Source: Geobacter sp. UBA2189 (lineage in GTDB: Bacteria > Desulfobacterota > Desulfuromonadia > Geobacterales > Pseudopelobacteraceae). Taken from it: 64,000 nt of DNA. The stretch lies in NCBI GenBank assembly GCA_002328035.1, contig DCVL01000046.1, positions 1 through 64,000 on the forward strand. Direction: 5' to 3'. Position numbers and translations under genes: made by a program. This document shows positions 25,832-34,881 of the stretch, piece after piece; the first letter of the stretch is position 1; the number at the start of each line of letters is the position of its first letter. Under the pieces are notes generated by a model. It was not told the DNA's origin. It saw only the letters and a list, made by a program, of their open reading frames with translations, and made no database searches.

Positions 25832-27922
25832 CTACTTTGACTTAGCTGTATATACACCATCCCAGTCAGCAGGTGGTGGATATTCAAGATATTCTGAACA
25901 ACGGGCGCTATATAGCTTTGACGGGCCGTCATTATGGTTTTCAGCAAGTTCGGTAAATATTGTTGCCGCAGCCTTGAAATGCTGTAAACGGTACTTTTCA
26001 AGCGCCTCCTCAAAACGGGGCAAAATTTCCAGATTATTTATCATAAGCTCATACATTACAATTGGCAGATGTTTCCCTTTGACCCTTACACGATCAACCT
26101 CCCTGAAGACAAATTTACCCTCAGGAATCAAATTTCGAGTATCCTCGCTAACCAGGATATGAGAACCATAATATTTGTTCAGGCCTTCAAGACGGGACGC
26201 AAGGTTTACCGAATCACCTATTGCAGTGTAATCAAAACGGATATCGGCTCCCATATTTCCAACAACCGCCGGACCGGTATTGACCCCTACCCCGATATCA
26301 AGGGTATGCATACCTCTTTCGGAAAAGCCTGAATTGAGGCGCTTCAATTCCTCCATCATCCTGACTGCCACAGTACATGCACGAAACGCATGATCAGATA
26401 CATCAAGAGGCGCATTGAAGATAGCCATTACAGCGTCACCTATGAACTTATCAAGCGTACCCTTTTCTTCCAGAACGATCCTCGTCATAGGAGAGAGATA
26501 TTCGTTAAGTAGCTTTACAAGTTCAGGAGGGGTCAAACTTTCTGAAACAGTTGTAAATCCCCTGATATCAGAAAACAGTATTGATATCTCACGCTGTTCT
26601 CCACCAAGCACAAGCTTATCCGGATTTTTTTCTATTTCTTTAACAAGATCAGGGGAGACATAGTTGGAAAACGCCTTTTTCATCTGGCGACCTTTTTTTT
26701 CAACCACCAGATTACGCCATGATTCACTGCCCAGATAGGTGAGTGAAAGTCCAAGCATTGGATATATAAGGGTTAAATCTCTCAACCCTCTAGTGAAGGA
26801 AAAATAATTGAAGAGATAAAAAAGCAGGAAAGCACCGACAAAAGCAGCAAGACCGGCAAAGGTACCAGGCATAAAGGCCAGCACAATCCCGAGGATTACC
26901 GGAAAGACGAATATACAGAGAATTTCCTGCATCTGCGTAACACCGTCATACTTGAGAAAACGATGTTCAATGGCATTTGCCGCAACGGTTGCATGCAACT
27001 CAACACCTGGCTGTGTAGCATCAAACGGAGTAGGCCTTATATCATAGATCCCTATCTCTGTGGCGCCAACAAAGGCGATAGTCCCTTCAAGCTCTAAAGG
27101 TTTAAGGCGTTTTTTTATGATATCGGCTGCAGATATTGTCCTGAATGAACCTTTAGGACCATAATAGTTTAACGACATTGTGCCATCTTCTCTTGATGGT
27201 ATTCTGAGTGAACCTACCTGCAACCCGTCAATCCCATACTGCTTCACCTCAAGCATTATATCGCTATCCAGGTAATGACGAAGTGCATTCATTGCAAGGG
27301 ATGGATATATCTGGCCATCATAAAGCAGTAGAAGTAATGAACGGCGATAGAGACCATCACCATCAGGTCGTGCATTGAAAAAACCGAAATCAAGTGCTTT
27401 ATCAGCAAGCTGAGGAAGGTTAAGATCAAGATTTGGATACTCAATCAATGGTATAGACTGTACCCCTTCCGCCACCTTCATCATTTTCACTGCAGAGTTT
27501 TCCAGTTGCGTTAAAGCAACCGGATCCAGAGGTTGATCCTCATCACGGAAGAAATAGCCCATCACCACATTGCCGGATTTGGCAATCGAAGAAGCCAGAG
27601 CAGAATCTGCAACAGAAGTCTGCGGTTCCGAAAACACGATATCAAGGGCTGTAACCTTGGCTCCATACATGGCAAGATTCTCTATCAACTTACCTGTAAC
27701 TTCCCTGGACCAAGGCCATCGGCCAATTTCTTTTATGCTGGCATGGTCTATGGCGACAACAACAACCGCCTTGTCAGGCTTTACCGATCCACGGAGCCTG
27801 AAACGGGCGTCCTTTATACGGTAGTCAAGCTGTTGTAACATCTGTGGAGCCTGACGATAGCCGATAAAGGCAACAAAAGCGGCAAGCACTCCAAACAGAA
27901 TAAAAACCAGACGTTTTTTCAT
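25832..27922 (-). CDS. CHASE2-domain adenylate cyclase
   Basis: 696 aa. An N-terminal membrane anchor, a CHASE2 sensory domain (about 30-320, periplasmic), three membrane segments (about 335-400), and a class III cyclase domain. Metal ligands D452 (FSDIRGF) and D496 are present. K492 and D564 give adenine specificity, and N573 and R577 complete the site. About 80 helical residues follow. It should make cAMP in response to an envelope signal. Neighbours are the FecR-like protein 8 bp upstream and a cyclic-nucleotide phosphodiesterase downstream. Confidence 0.9.
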   Translation of the reverse strand: MKKRLVFILFGVLAAFVAFIGYRQAPQMLQQLDYRIKDARFRLRGSVKPDKAVVVVAIDHASIKEIGRWPWSREVTGKLIENLAMYGAKVTALDIVFSEPQTSVADSALASSIAKSGNVVMGYFFRDEDQPLDPVALTQLENSAVKMMKVAEGVQSIPLIEYPNLDLNLPQLADKALDFGFFNARPDGDGLYRRSLLLLLYDGQIYPSLAMNALRHYLDSDIMLEVKQYGIDGLQVGSLRIPSREDGTMSLNYYGPKGSFRTISAADIIKKRLKPLELEGTIAFVGATEIGIYDIRPTPFDATQPGVELHATVAANAIEHRFLKYDGVTQMQEILCIFVFPVILGIVLAFMPGTFAGLAAFVGAFLLFYLFNYFSFTRGLRDLTLIYPMLGLSLTYLGSESWRNLVVEKKGRQMKKAFSNYVSPDLVKEIEKNPDKLVLGGEQREISILFSDIRGFTTVSESLTPPELVKLLNEYLSPMTRIVLEEKGTLDKFIGDAVMAIFNAPLDVSDHAFRACTVAVRMMEELKRLNSGFSERGMHTLDIGVGVNTGPAVVGNMGADIRFDYTAIGDSVNLASRLEGLNKYYGSHILVSEDTRNLIPEGKFVFREVDRVRVKGKHLPIVMYELMINNLEILPRFEEALEKYRLQHFKAAATIFTELAENHNDGPSKLYSARCSEYLEYPPPADWDGVYTAKSK

Positions 27923-27930
27923 GCCTGTAC

Positions 27931-28977
27931 CTATTTACCCAGCGTTTTCAGAAAGGTTTCTGCGTTGCTACGCTGTTTGCCCTGCGGATACTGCCTCAGA
28001 TACTGGTCAAAACGCTGACTTGCCTGATTAACAAATCCCATCTCGTTAAGTACCTGAGCTGCATTAAACAGAGCCACCTCTGCCTGGGACAAATTTGGAT
28101 ATTCCTCCAGAACAAGCAGGTACTCAGCCAGAGCCAACTCAGGGTTTGAGAGGAATCTTCCATAAACAGCCCCCCTTTCAAGATGAGCATCAGCCCTTAC
28201 AGCCTCTTCCCTGGTCAGATCTAGTGCAATCTGGAAAACATGCAGCGCCTCCTGGTATTTTCCACTGTCAGCCAGGTAGTGACCGTAATTTATGTTCCAT
28301 CTTGCTATAATTTCAGCAATACGACCTGAATCAGTCCAGTCAGCCGGAGGCTCTGCTGCTGTCACCTTGTCAAATATATCTTTTGCCTGTGCAACAGGAC
28401 TGCCAGACTCAATTTTAAGAGGCTCAACGGGAGTAATACCCCTTGTGTTCTGAGTCATTGTACCGGCAGTAAGTGGTTGTTGTTCTCCGTTGCCGTCGCC
28501 TGAAACAGCAACCTTACCTTCATTACCGAAGAAGACGTTTGCCTGTCCCTGTGACAGCATCAAAAACTCGGTTCCTTTGATACCGGCGACGGCAGTACCA
28601 CTTCTTACAGTCATGCCACTCTGTCTGCCACCAAATTTTACGACAGATGCCCTCAGTTTACCCTGAGCCAGATTAAACGCTCCTTCACGCCTGTTTTTGG
28701 TAAGAAGGAAGCTGTTAATCTGAAATTCACTGTTATTGGCAAGGGTAAATTTACTCTTGTCATTCAATGTCAATTCGACCCAACCCTTTGAGCCGGTTTT
28801 GATCCAGGTACCAGTGCTGACAACAGTACCTTTTGTAAGCGCACTGTAAGGTATCCCTGTCTTTAGACGGATGAAAGCTTCGCCGTTAAGCCCTGTAACC
28901 TTGCCAACAGCTGCAGCAAAAGCCATTGTTGGCAGTAGAAGCATAAGCAAGATAAGGACAAATAAACGTTTTTTCAT
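27931..28977 (-). CDS. exported FecR-domain protein with TPR repeats
   Basis: 348 aa from the ATG at 28977 (GGAGG five bases upstream). Signal peptide ends AFAA. A FecR domain (about 35-150: GTWIKTGSKGWVELTLNDKSKFTL, RSGTAVAGIKGTEF) is followed by TPR-like helices (about 225-345). In this architecture FecR domains are periplasmic peptidoglycan- or ligand-sensing modules often paired with CHASE2 cyclases. It is the first gene of the minus-strand run, divergent from the GAF-GspE gene. Confidence 0.8.
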   Translation of the reverse strand: MKKRLFVLILLMLLLPTMAFAAAVGKVTGLNGEAFIRLKTGIPYSALTKGTVVSTGTWIKTGSKGWVELTLNDKSKFTLANNSEFQINSFLLTKNRREGAFNLAQGKLRASVVKFGGRQSGMTVRSGTAVAGIKGTEFLMLSQGQANVFFGNEGKVAVSGDGNGEQQPLTAGTMTQNTRGITPVEPLKIESGSPVAQAKDIFDKVTAAEPPADWTDSGRIAEIIARWNINYGHYLADSGKYQEALHVFQIALDLTREEAVRADAHLERGAVYGRFLSNPELALAEYLLVLEEYPNLSQAEVALFNAAQVLNEMGFVNQASQRFDQYLRQYPQGKQRSNAETFLKTLGK

Positions 28978-29189
28978 AAAAAACCTCCATAGAAGATAGT
29001 TTGGTAAAATTCGTAACAGATTCATAAAGGTGATAATTACTTTGCCTGATTGTATCAGTATTTAAGATTGAGTCAAACATTGGAAAAATAAAATATCCCT
29101 TATCAAAGAACTTGAGTATCAGAAGGTATCTGGTATTCTTGAGAGGAGCTTAAAAAAAGAACTTCACTTGGCAATCTGGAGAAATCTAT

Positions 29190-31505
29190 ATGAACGAGCC
29201 TCAGACACCCGATATGAGTCTGCTGAAGCAGCAACTGGAATATCGTAAAAGACTGATGGACAAGATAAACGAGATCCATTCAGCTGATAACCTGAACACG
29301 ATACTGTTGCATATAAAAGACAGTATAGCTGATCTCTTCAGCGCTCAACGAATCACAATATATCTTGCGGATGCCAAAAGAAACCTCCTGATATCAAAGG
29401 TACTTTCAGGAACTGAGGTAAAACAGATAGTCGTTCCTATCTCTGACGCAAGCCTTGCCGGATACTGCGCTATCTCTGGTACGGTTCTTAATATCAAAGA
29501 CGCATACAACGAACATGAACTGAAGATGATAAGCTCCAATCTCAACTTTGATAAAACCTGGGATCAAAAGACAGGATTTATAACCAAACAGGTTCTTTGC
29601 GTTCCGATGAAATTTCAGCGAACACTTATCGGTGTAATCCAGATAATAAATAAACAGAACGGAATACCGTTTGATGATACCGATATAACATATGCATTGG
29701 AGCTTGGAACATCGCTTTCCATAGCAATACACAACATATACCGCCTACAGGTAACAACCAAGATAATCCGACAACGAAGCCGCTACAACTATCTTCTTGA
29801 TCACAACATAATTGATGAGAAAACTATTGAGAAGGCATCCGTACATCCTGACGTTGCCAGGTTTGGGCTTGATGCCGTTTTGATGCGTGAATTCAAGGTT
29901 CCAAGAGAAGAGATGGCAAAGGGGCTCTCCCTCTTTTTCGGGTCTGAATTCATCAAATACGAACCTGCCACACCATTAATGGAAGATGAACTGCTAAAGC
30001 GGGTCAGACCTGACAGACTGGCAAAGGAATGGTGGCTTCCATACAAGGTTGAAAACGGGGTGCTGTACATCATAATGGATGATCCTACTGATCTGGGACG
30101 CCAAGACATAATAAGGTTCATCTACCCTGAATATAAAAGAATAAGTTATGTAGGAGCCTTCAGGGATGATATTCACAGTTTTATAGGTCTGTTTTACAAC
30201 AAAGGTACCGCCATATCTTCCGGCGGCAGTATTGACGAGCTTATAAACAAGCTGGATTCAACCGACGAACCTGAGATAGAGCAGGAGTCTTCAAAGGTTT
30301 CCGAACAGGACAGCGTTATTGTCCAGTTGGTAAACAAGATCATAATTGACGCAGTGCAGAGCAAGGTCTCTGATATTCATATAGAGCCATATCCTGGCAA
30401 GGAAGATGTAATAGTAAGGTACAGAGTTGATGGCCGCTGCAAGGTATACCAGAGGATTCCTTACAAATACAAATATGCAATACCGTCACGGATCAAGATT
30501 ATGTGCGGGCTTGATATCTCCGAACGCCGTAAACCACAGGATGGAAAGATAGATTTCAAGAAGTTCGGGCCACTAGATGTAGAACTCAGGGTTGCCACTG
30601 TCCCGACAGCCGGTCAGCTGGAAGATGTGGTTATGCGAATCCTTGCCTCAGGCGAGGCTGCCCTGCCATATGATAAGCTTGGACTCACAGAACGGAACAG
30701 TAAGGTGTTGCTCGAATGTATCAATCAGCCTTACGGACTTATCCTTGTCGTAGGACCGACCGGCTCCGGAAAGACCACCACACTGCATTCAGCCATCTCC
30801 GTAATCAACACACCGGAAACCAAGATCTGGACAGCTGAAGACCCTGTTGAGATCACCCAGCGCGGCTTACGTCAGGTACAGGTTCATCCAAAGATAGGCT
30901 TTACCTTTGCAGCAGCCCTCCGCTCTTTTCTCCGTGCAGACCCTGATGTCATAATGGTGGGTGAAATGAGAGATCAGGAGACTGCAGAGATAGGGGTGGA
31001 ATCATCTCTTACCGGTCACCTGGTTTTTTCAACGTTACACACAAACTCAGCGCCAGAGACTGTTACACGCCTGCTTGATATGGAGCTTGATCCCTTCTCG
31101 TTTTCAGATGCCATCCTCTGCATACTTGCCCAAAGATTATGCCGCCGCCTATGCGACTGCAAACAGGAGTACAAGCCGGAAAAGAAGGAACTTGAAGAAA
31201 TTATTATGGAATACGGGATTGAGGCATTCAGAAAGACCGGTATAAATCCTGCGGAGATCAAGCTGCACAAGGCTGTTGGATGCCCAAAATGCGGCGATTC
31301 AGGCTACAAAGGTCGCCTTGGACTGCACGAACTGTTACAGGGTACTGACGAAATGAGAACGCTTATAAAAAGGAAGTCAGAGATTGAACTTATTCGTAAA
31401 CAAGCTGTTGCCGACGGAATGACAACACTCAAGCAAGATGGAATTCTTAAGTGTTTTCAAGGTCTTACTGATTTAAAAGAGGTAAGAAAGGTCTGCATTA
31501 AATAA
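29190..31505 (+). CDS. GAF-domain GspE/PilB-type secretion ATPase
   Basis: 771 aa. An N-terminal GAF domain (about 25-190), an MshEN/T2SSE-N-like part (about 200-340), then the GspE ATPase with Walker A GPTGSGKTT (about 522-530), Asp box, MVGEMRDQETAEIG and HTNSAP. The C-terminal tetracysteine zinc module (CRRLC...CPKC) is intact. GspE/PilB ATPases drive pseudopilus or pilus extension. The GAF domain would let a small molecule or redox signal control it (inference). No pilB partner genes are adjacent; minor pilins lie 30 kb away. Confidence 0.88.
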   Translation: MNEPQTPDMSLLKQQLEYRKRLMDKINEIHSADNLNTILLHIKDSIADLFSAQRITIYLADAKRNLLISKVLSGTEVKQIVVPISDASLAGYCAISGTVLNIKDAYNEHELKMISSNLNFDKTWDQKTGFITKQVLCVPMKFQRTLIGVIQIINKQNGIPFDDTDITYALELGTSLSIAIHNIYRLQVTTKIIRQRSRYNYLLDHNIIDEKTIEKASVHPDVARFGLDAVLMREFKVPREEMAKGLSLFFGSEFIKYEPATPLMEDELLKRVRPDRLAKEWWLPYKVENGVLYIIMDDPTDLGRQDIIRFIYPEYKRISYVGAFRDDIHSFIGLFYNKGTAISSGGSIDELINKLDSTDEPEIEQESSKVSEQDSVIVQLVNKIIIDAVQSKVSDIHIEPYPGKEDVIVRYRVDGRCKVYQRIPYKYKYAIPSRIKIMCGLDISERRKPQDGKIDFKKFGPLDVELRVATVPTAGQLEDVVMRILASGEAALPYDKLGLTERNSKVLLECINQPYGLILVVGPTGSGKTTTLHSAISVINTPETKIWTAEDPVEITQRGLRQVQVHPKIGFTFAAALRSFLRADPDVIMVGEMRDQETAEIGVESSLTGHLVFSTLHTNSAPETVTRLLDMELDPFSFSDAILCILAQRLCRRLCDCKQEYKPEKKELEEIIMEYGIEAFRKTGINPAEIKLHKAVGCPKCGDSGYKGRLGLHELLQGTDEMRTLIKRKSEIELIRKQAVADGMTTLKQDGILKCFQGLTDLKEVRKVCIK

Positions 31506-31523
31506 GAAAGGGAGGCAAAAAAC

Positions 31524-31628
31524 ATGGCAACTTGGAAATGTGTGTGCGGCTTCACCAAAGAAAGCCGCTGTAAACCTCAAAAATGCGAAAAGTGTGGAGA
31601 AAAAGGGAAATTCACAAAGGCTGAGTGA
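31524..31628 (+). CDS. RCKP-type rubredoxin-like mini-protein
   Basis: 34 aa: MATWKCVCGFTKESRCKP followed by CEKCG. The two Cys pairs (CVC and CEKC) with an intervening RCKP match the small rubredoxin-like RCKP family, which binds one Fe or Zn. GGGAGG lies just upstream. It is 18 bp after the GAF-GspE gene and before a terminator, so it is likely the last gene of that transcript. Confidence 0.75.
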   Translation: MATWKCVCGFTKESRCKPQKCEKCGEKGKFTKAE

Positions 31629-31634
31629 ACTCTA

Positions 31635-31660
31635 AAAGGCAGCCTATCGGCTGCCTTTAT
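31635..31660 (+). terminator. intrinsic terminator after the RCKP gene
   Basis: aaaggcagcc and ggctgccttt pair over 10 bp around a tetraloop-size loop (tatc), and T-rich sequence follows. Confidence 0.8.
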
Positions 31661-31681
31661 CTTATAAACCTAATCCATATA

Positions 31682-31806
31682 AGATGTCCTCGCAAATTCT
31701 ATCTGTCATCCCAGAATGCTTTTATCGGGGATACATAATTTCAATATGTTAAAGACTGGATTCCGGCTTAAAACAGTGCCGGAATGACAGGTTGCGAGTG
31801 CATCAT
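31682..31806. repeat. dispersed palindromic repeat, copy 1
   Basis: A ~125-bp element with imperfect inverted ends (gatg-tcctcgcaa and ttgcgagtgcatc). The internal text tgtcatccc-gaatg-tttatcggggat-cataatttc recurs at 41966-42079. The right part reads ggaatgacag, complementary in type to the left tgtcatccc. It looks like a REP/MITE-type element. The remainder of the 31661-32056 gap is AT-rich and holds a promoter candidate and no gene. Confidence 0.6.
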
Positions 31807-31994
31807 ATAAGCTAAAATTTTAATTACTATCCACTTCATATACTAATCTCTTTTCTCTTTGAACAACTCAATAAACCTAAAATCAATAGGTCAACAACAG
31901 TCAAATAGGAAACAGAAGACTCCCCCTACTTAGACTGGCTTCCCTGTTTCAAATACTTTTTAAAGCTTATTACAAAATTGACCCAAGAAAACAG

Positions 31995-32023
31995 TTGACA
32001 GATTATTATTGAATTGCTATTGA
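31995..32023 (+). promoter_or_regulatory. candidate sigma-70 promoter for the DUF3793 operon
   Basis: TTGACA (31995-32000), a 17-bp spacer and TATTGA (32018-32023), 33 bp before the ATG. The tattgataacaaaattcat stretch over the -10 is AT-rich and could hold a weak Fur-like site, as expected for an iron operon. That is inference. Confidence 0.4.
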
Positions 32024-32056
32024 TAACAAAATTCATTTGCATGACAAGAGGGTAAT

Positions 32057-33187
32057 ATGGCTTTCTATAGCTCGGAAGATATGAAAGAAAGGGTCAAACA
32101 AATCAGTGTCAAAGAGCAGTCCAACTCAATTAGCTTGCTTATTGAGCATATAACAAATCAATGCAAAGAGATTTATGATGGTTCCAAACCGGCAACTCTC
32201 GTTTCACTTCAGAACCGGACAGAATCCTCCGGCATAAATTTGTATCTAAGCTGGCTGTTGTCAGGGGGAATGATTAAAGACGGAATAGAGAGAATAGAAA
32301 TATTCCCCCTTCAAACCAGAAAAAATTCCATATTGCTACTCTGTTACAATCAAGCAGATCTGAATCAACACTTGGCAAACAAAAATATTACAGCCCTGCT
32401 TGAAAGAGCCGGATTTAAGAAAGGTGCAACAACAGACGAACTTCTTCAGGAACTGAAACTCCGAATAGAGAGCAACAAGGAGTTTCCTTATCAAATTGGC
32501 CTGTTTATCGGCTATTCATACAATATAATTGATTACTATGACGAGCCTGTTGATTGCCTCACCGCGCATCTTATGCTTGAATGCTCCGAGGTACTGGCCA
32601 AAGTTAAACCAGCTAATCTTATATCAATAGTTAATCGTAAACGTCCCTGCGGCAGAAATCTCTATCAAATCTGGAAGTCTGATAGTGCAGAAGTGAGGGA
32701 AAGATTAAACCATATTGAGTTTCTCGAATTAAAGATCAGTGAAAACTGCATCCTTCTGCTCTGTTACAGCAAGGCAGAGCTGGAACTGCACATTTCTCAT
32801 CCTGGAATACGCACACTGTTAAACAAAACAGGTTACAGCAGAGAAGCTTCTCTCGAAGAGCTGCTTGATAACCTTAAACTCCGCATACAAAGCTCTGATC
32901 ACTTTCCACATGAAATCGGCCTTTTTATCGGCTACCCCCCAAAAGATGTCGCTGCTTTTATGGGCTTTATTAATCTTCCCCTTACCTGTCAAGGGCCCTG
33001 GAAGATCTACGGCAACCCACTTGAAAGTCTTAATCTGGCAGAACAATACCGCTGCTGCCGTCAAAAGATGTGCGCCGTTCTTGCTCAAGGGGACAAAAAG
33101 ACACTTGAACTGAATCAGCCTAAACATCCATTTTTTTCAAAGAATATTGATATCAAACGTCATAATCATGGAGGTTACATACAATGA
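32057..33187 (+). CDS. tandem DUF3793 protein
   Basis: 376 aa made of two copies of one domain (about 25-165 and 175-310). Each has KPA[TN]L[VI]S, NLY..W, ILLLCY, A-[DE]-L-[NE]-x-H, and ends in IGLFIGY. Family members usually have one copy of about 200 aa. DUF3793 genes commonly sit near Feo and heme genes, as here. The C-tail has several Cys and His. GAGGGTA precedes the ATG. The next gene overlaps its stop (ATGA). Function unknown; an iron-linked role is inferred from context. Confidence 0.75.
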   Translation: MAFYSSEDMKERVKQISVKEQSNSISLLIEHITNQCKEIYDGSKPATLVSLQNRTESSGINLYLSWLLSGGMIKDGIERIEIFPLQTRKNSILLLCYNQADLNQHLANKNITALLERAGFKKGATTDELLQELKLRIESNKEFPYQIGLFIGYSYNIIDYYDEPVDCLTAHLMLECSEVLAKVKPANLISIVNRKRPCGRNLYQIWKSDSAEVRERLNHIEFLELKISENCILLLCYSKAELELHISHPGIRTLLNKTGYSREASLEELLDNLKLRIQSSDHFPHEIGLFIGYPPKDVAAFMGFINLPLTCQGPWKIYGNPLESLNLAEQYRCCRQKMCAVLAQGDKKTLELNQPKHPFFSKNIDIKRHNHGGYIQ

Positions 33188-33495
33188 GCATTGTGCTTGT
33201 CGGAGGAATGGATCGCCTCGGCGAGAAATATCACAAAGAGGCAAAAAAACAGGGAATGAGACTACAGATTTTTAGTCAGGCGGATAACAACATGGCTGGG
33301 AAAATAAAAGCCGCTGATGCTGTTGTTATCTTCACAAACAAGGTTTCCCACCAGGCAAGGAACGATGCCTTCAATGCGGCAAAAAAACAGGGCATTCCAG
33401 TATTTATGCATCATGCCTGTGGAGTTTGCACCCTTAGAGAGTGCCTGAACTGCCTGAGTGTAATGGGAGAACTACAAAAAAAGCTTGCAATTTAA
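33184..33495 (+). CDS. DUF2325 protein
   Basis: 103 aa. It starts MSIVLVGGMDRLGEKY and contains DAVVIFTNKVSH, QGIPVFMHHACGVC and REC, the usual DUF2325 pattern of a small Rossmann-like fold with a GGxD start and a C-terminal HHxxG block. The Cys/His cluster could bind metal. Translationally coupled to the DUF3793 gene, a common pairing in anaerobes. Confidence 0.8.
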   Translation: MSIVLVGGMDRLGEKYHKEAKKQGMRLQIFSQADNNMAGKIKAADAVVIFTNKVSHQARNDAFNAAKKQGIPVFMHHACGVCTLRECLNCLSVMGELQKKLAI

Positions 33496-33516
33496 TAAGA
33501 CTGAGGTTACTAGATA

Positions 33517-33642
33517 ATGAAAAAGAAAATCATAACCAGCCTTGAGCTTTTCGGGGAATTACATGAAATCATTATTATTCACTCAGGAGAGGAGTATCGC
33601 TTACGCATCACCAGCAACAACAAACTGATCATGACCAAATAA
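33517..33642 (+). CDS. hemP: hemin uptake protein HemP, copy 1
   Basis: 41 aa: ...IIIHSGEEYRLRITSNNKLIMTK, the HemP signature (I-x-H-x-G-x-x-Y-x-LR-x-T-x-x-x-KLI-[LM]-TK). Short HemP proteins accompany heme and iron uptake loci. GAGG lies about 12 bases before the ATG. A longer paralogue is at 37919-38107 with the same tail. Confidence 0.75.
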   Translation: MKKKIITSLELFGELHEIIIIHSGEEYRLRITSNNKLIMTK

Positions 33643-33652
33643 TAAATACATC

Positions 33653-33706
33653 GCCAGCCTATTAATTTAAAAGCCAGCCAACGGTGTTTCCCGCCAAGTA
33701 GCCAGC
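33653..33706 (+). repeat. GCCAGCC intergenic motif, copy A
   Basis: GCCAGCC at 33653 and 33673 and GCCAGC at 33701, in the gap between hemP and the outer-membrane protein gene. The same paired motif recurs at 37393, 38125, 41897 (single), 47653, 53750 and 59456. Confidence 0.5.
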
Positions 33707-33742
33707 AAAAAAACAACGAATAAAAACTACAGGAGACAAATC

Positions 33743-34552
33743 ATGAAAGCGCTGCGCTCTATCACCGTTGCCCTAACCTTTGCACTTGCAACATCAGGTT
33801 CTGCCCTTGCCGGCCCGCCACTCGCAACTGATGATGCAGGTACTGTTGATGTAGGTAAGGTAGAAATTGAACTAAACGGTTCCTACGGATATAATAAGGA
33901 AACTGTTGACGGGGTGACCACCAAGACCAATACCAATGATGCCGAGATAAAAATTACTACCGGCCTGTATAAAAATCTCGGAATATCGCTCGCCATACCA
34001 TATATGATAAATGAAAGGGAATATATTGATGGCGAAGAAGGTGGCGTATCCAACGTAGATGGTTTCCAAGATATGACCCTTGAGATTAAGTATGACTTTC
34101 TGGAGCTAGCGGGTATTAACCTCGCCATCAAACCATCAGTTGTAATGCCTACCGGCAAGTACAGTAATGGTCTTTCAGACGGTCGCTGGCAGTTTGGCGC
34201 CACACTGATAGCCACAAAAGAATTTGACGATGGAAAATATGCGCTCCATACAAACTTCGGGTACGGATACAATCACTATCGTACCGATGAGATGATGGAA
34301 TCAACCCGAAGCAATATCTGGTCAGGTTCTATAGCAGGTGAGGCTGAAATTGTTAAAGGGCTTACAGCTGTTGCTGATTTCGGTCTGCAGACAAACCCTG
34401 ACAAAGGAAGCAACGACCTTCCTGTGTACGCACTGACCGGGCTTCGTTACGAGATAAATGAACATCTGGATGTTGATGCCGGTATCAAGTTTGGCCTGAC
34501 CAAGCCGGAGACCGACGTAACCGCACTGTATGGCCTGGTTCTCAAGTTTTGA
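33743..34552 (+). CDS. outer-membrane beta-barrel transporter-like protein
   Basis: 269 aa. Signal peptide ends SALAG; the mature start PPLATDDAGTV is typical of the MetA-pathway/transporter barrel family. Alternating amphipathic strands run to a C-terminal aromatic (GLVLKF), the outer-membrane barrel signature. AGGAGA lies upstream. It leads the feoA-feoA-feoB genes, so it may pass a metal or chelate across the outer membrane (inference). Confidence 0.7.
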   Translation: MKALRSITVALTFALATSGSALAGPPLATDDAGTVDVGKVEIELNGSYGYNKETVDGVTTKTNTNDAEIKITTGLYKNLGISLAIPYMINEREYIDGEEGGVSNVDGFQDMTLEIKYDFLELAGINLAIKPSVVMPTGKYSNGLSDGRWQFGATLIATKEFDDGKYALHTNFGYGYNHYRTDEMMESTRSNIWSGSIAGEAEIVKGLTAVADFGLQTNPDKGSNDLPVYALTGLRYEINEHLDVDAGIKFGLTKPETDVTALYGLVLKF

Positions 34553-34566
34553 AAGGAGTTATGATA

Positions 34567-34881
34567 ATGCCATTAGAACTGCTGGCTCAGGGAGAACGTG
34601 GAGAAATAACTGAAATCAGACATTACGGCTCTGGTGGCGGATGTCACTGTCACAACCATGGCGTTGGACAAGGCCTGGGACGTGGACGCGGCCTGGGGTG
34701 CAAAAGAGTTCCTGGAGATGAACATACTACCAGGGCAGAAGAGATGGGATTAAGGGTCGGCAAACAGGTAGAAGTTCTCAAAAACGAAGGGAGGCTTCTA
34801 TTGCTTATGGTTGATGAAACAAGAATTGCTATTGACCGTCGGATGGCACGTGGCATCATGGTAAAAGGAGTAACTATATGA
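34567..34881 (+). CDS. FeoA-like protein with Cys/His/Gly-rich insert
   Basis: 104 aa. The start at 34567 is set by AAAGGAG eight bases upstream. The FeoA SH3 fold is recognisable (GERGEITEIR, RAEEMGLRVGKQVEVL, RIAIDRRMARGIMV). An insert of about 30 residues (SGGGCHCHNHG, then GLGRGRGLGC) carries a CHCHNH potential metal site absent from ordinary 75-80-aa FeoA. It overlaps the following feoA by 4 bp. It may sense or deliver iron to FeoB (inference). Confidence 0.75.
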   Translation: MPLELLAQGERGEITEIRHYGSGGGCHCHNHGVGQGLGRGRGLGCKRVPGDEHTTRAEEMGLRVGKQVEVLKNEGRLLLLMVDETRIAIDRRMARGIMVKGVTI

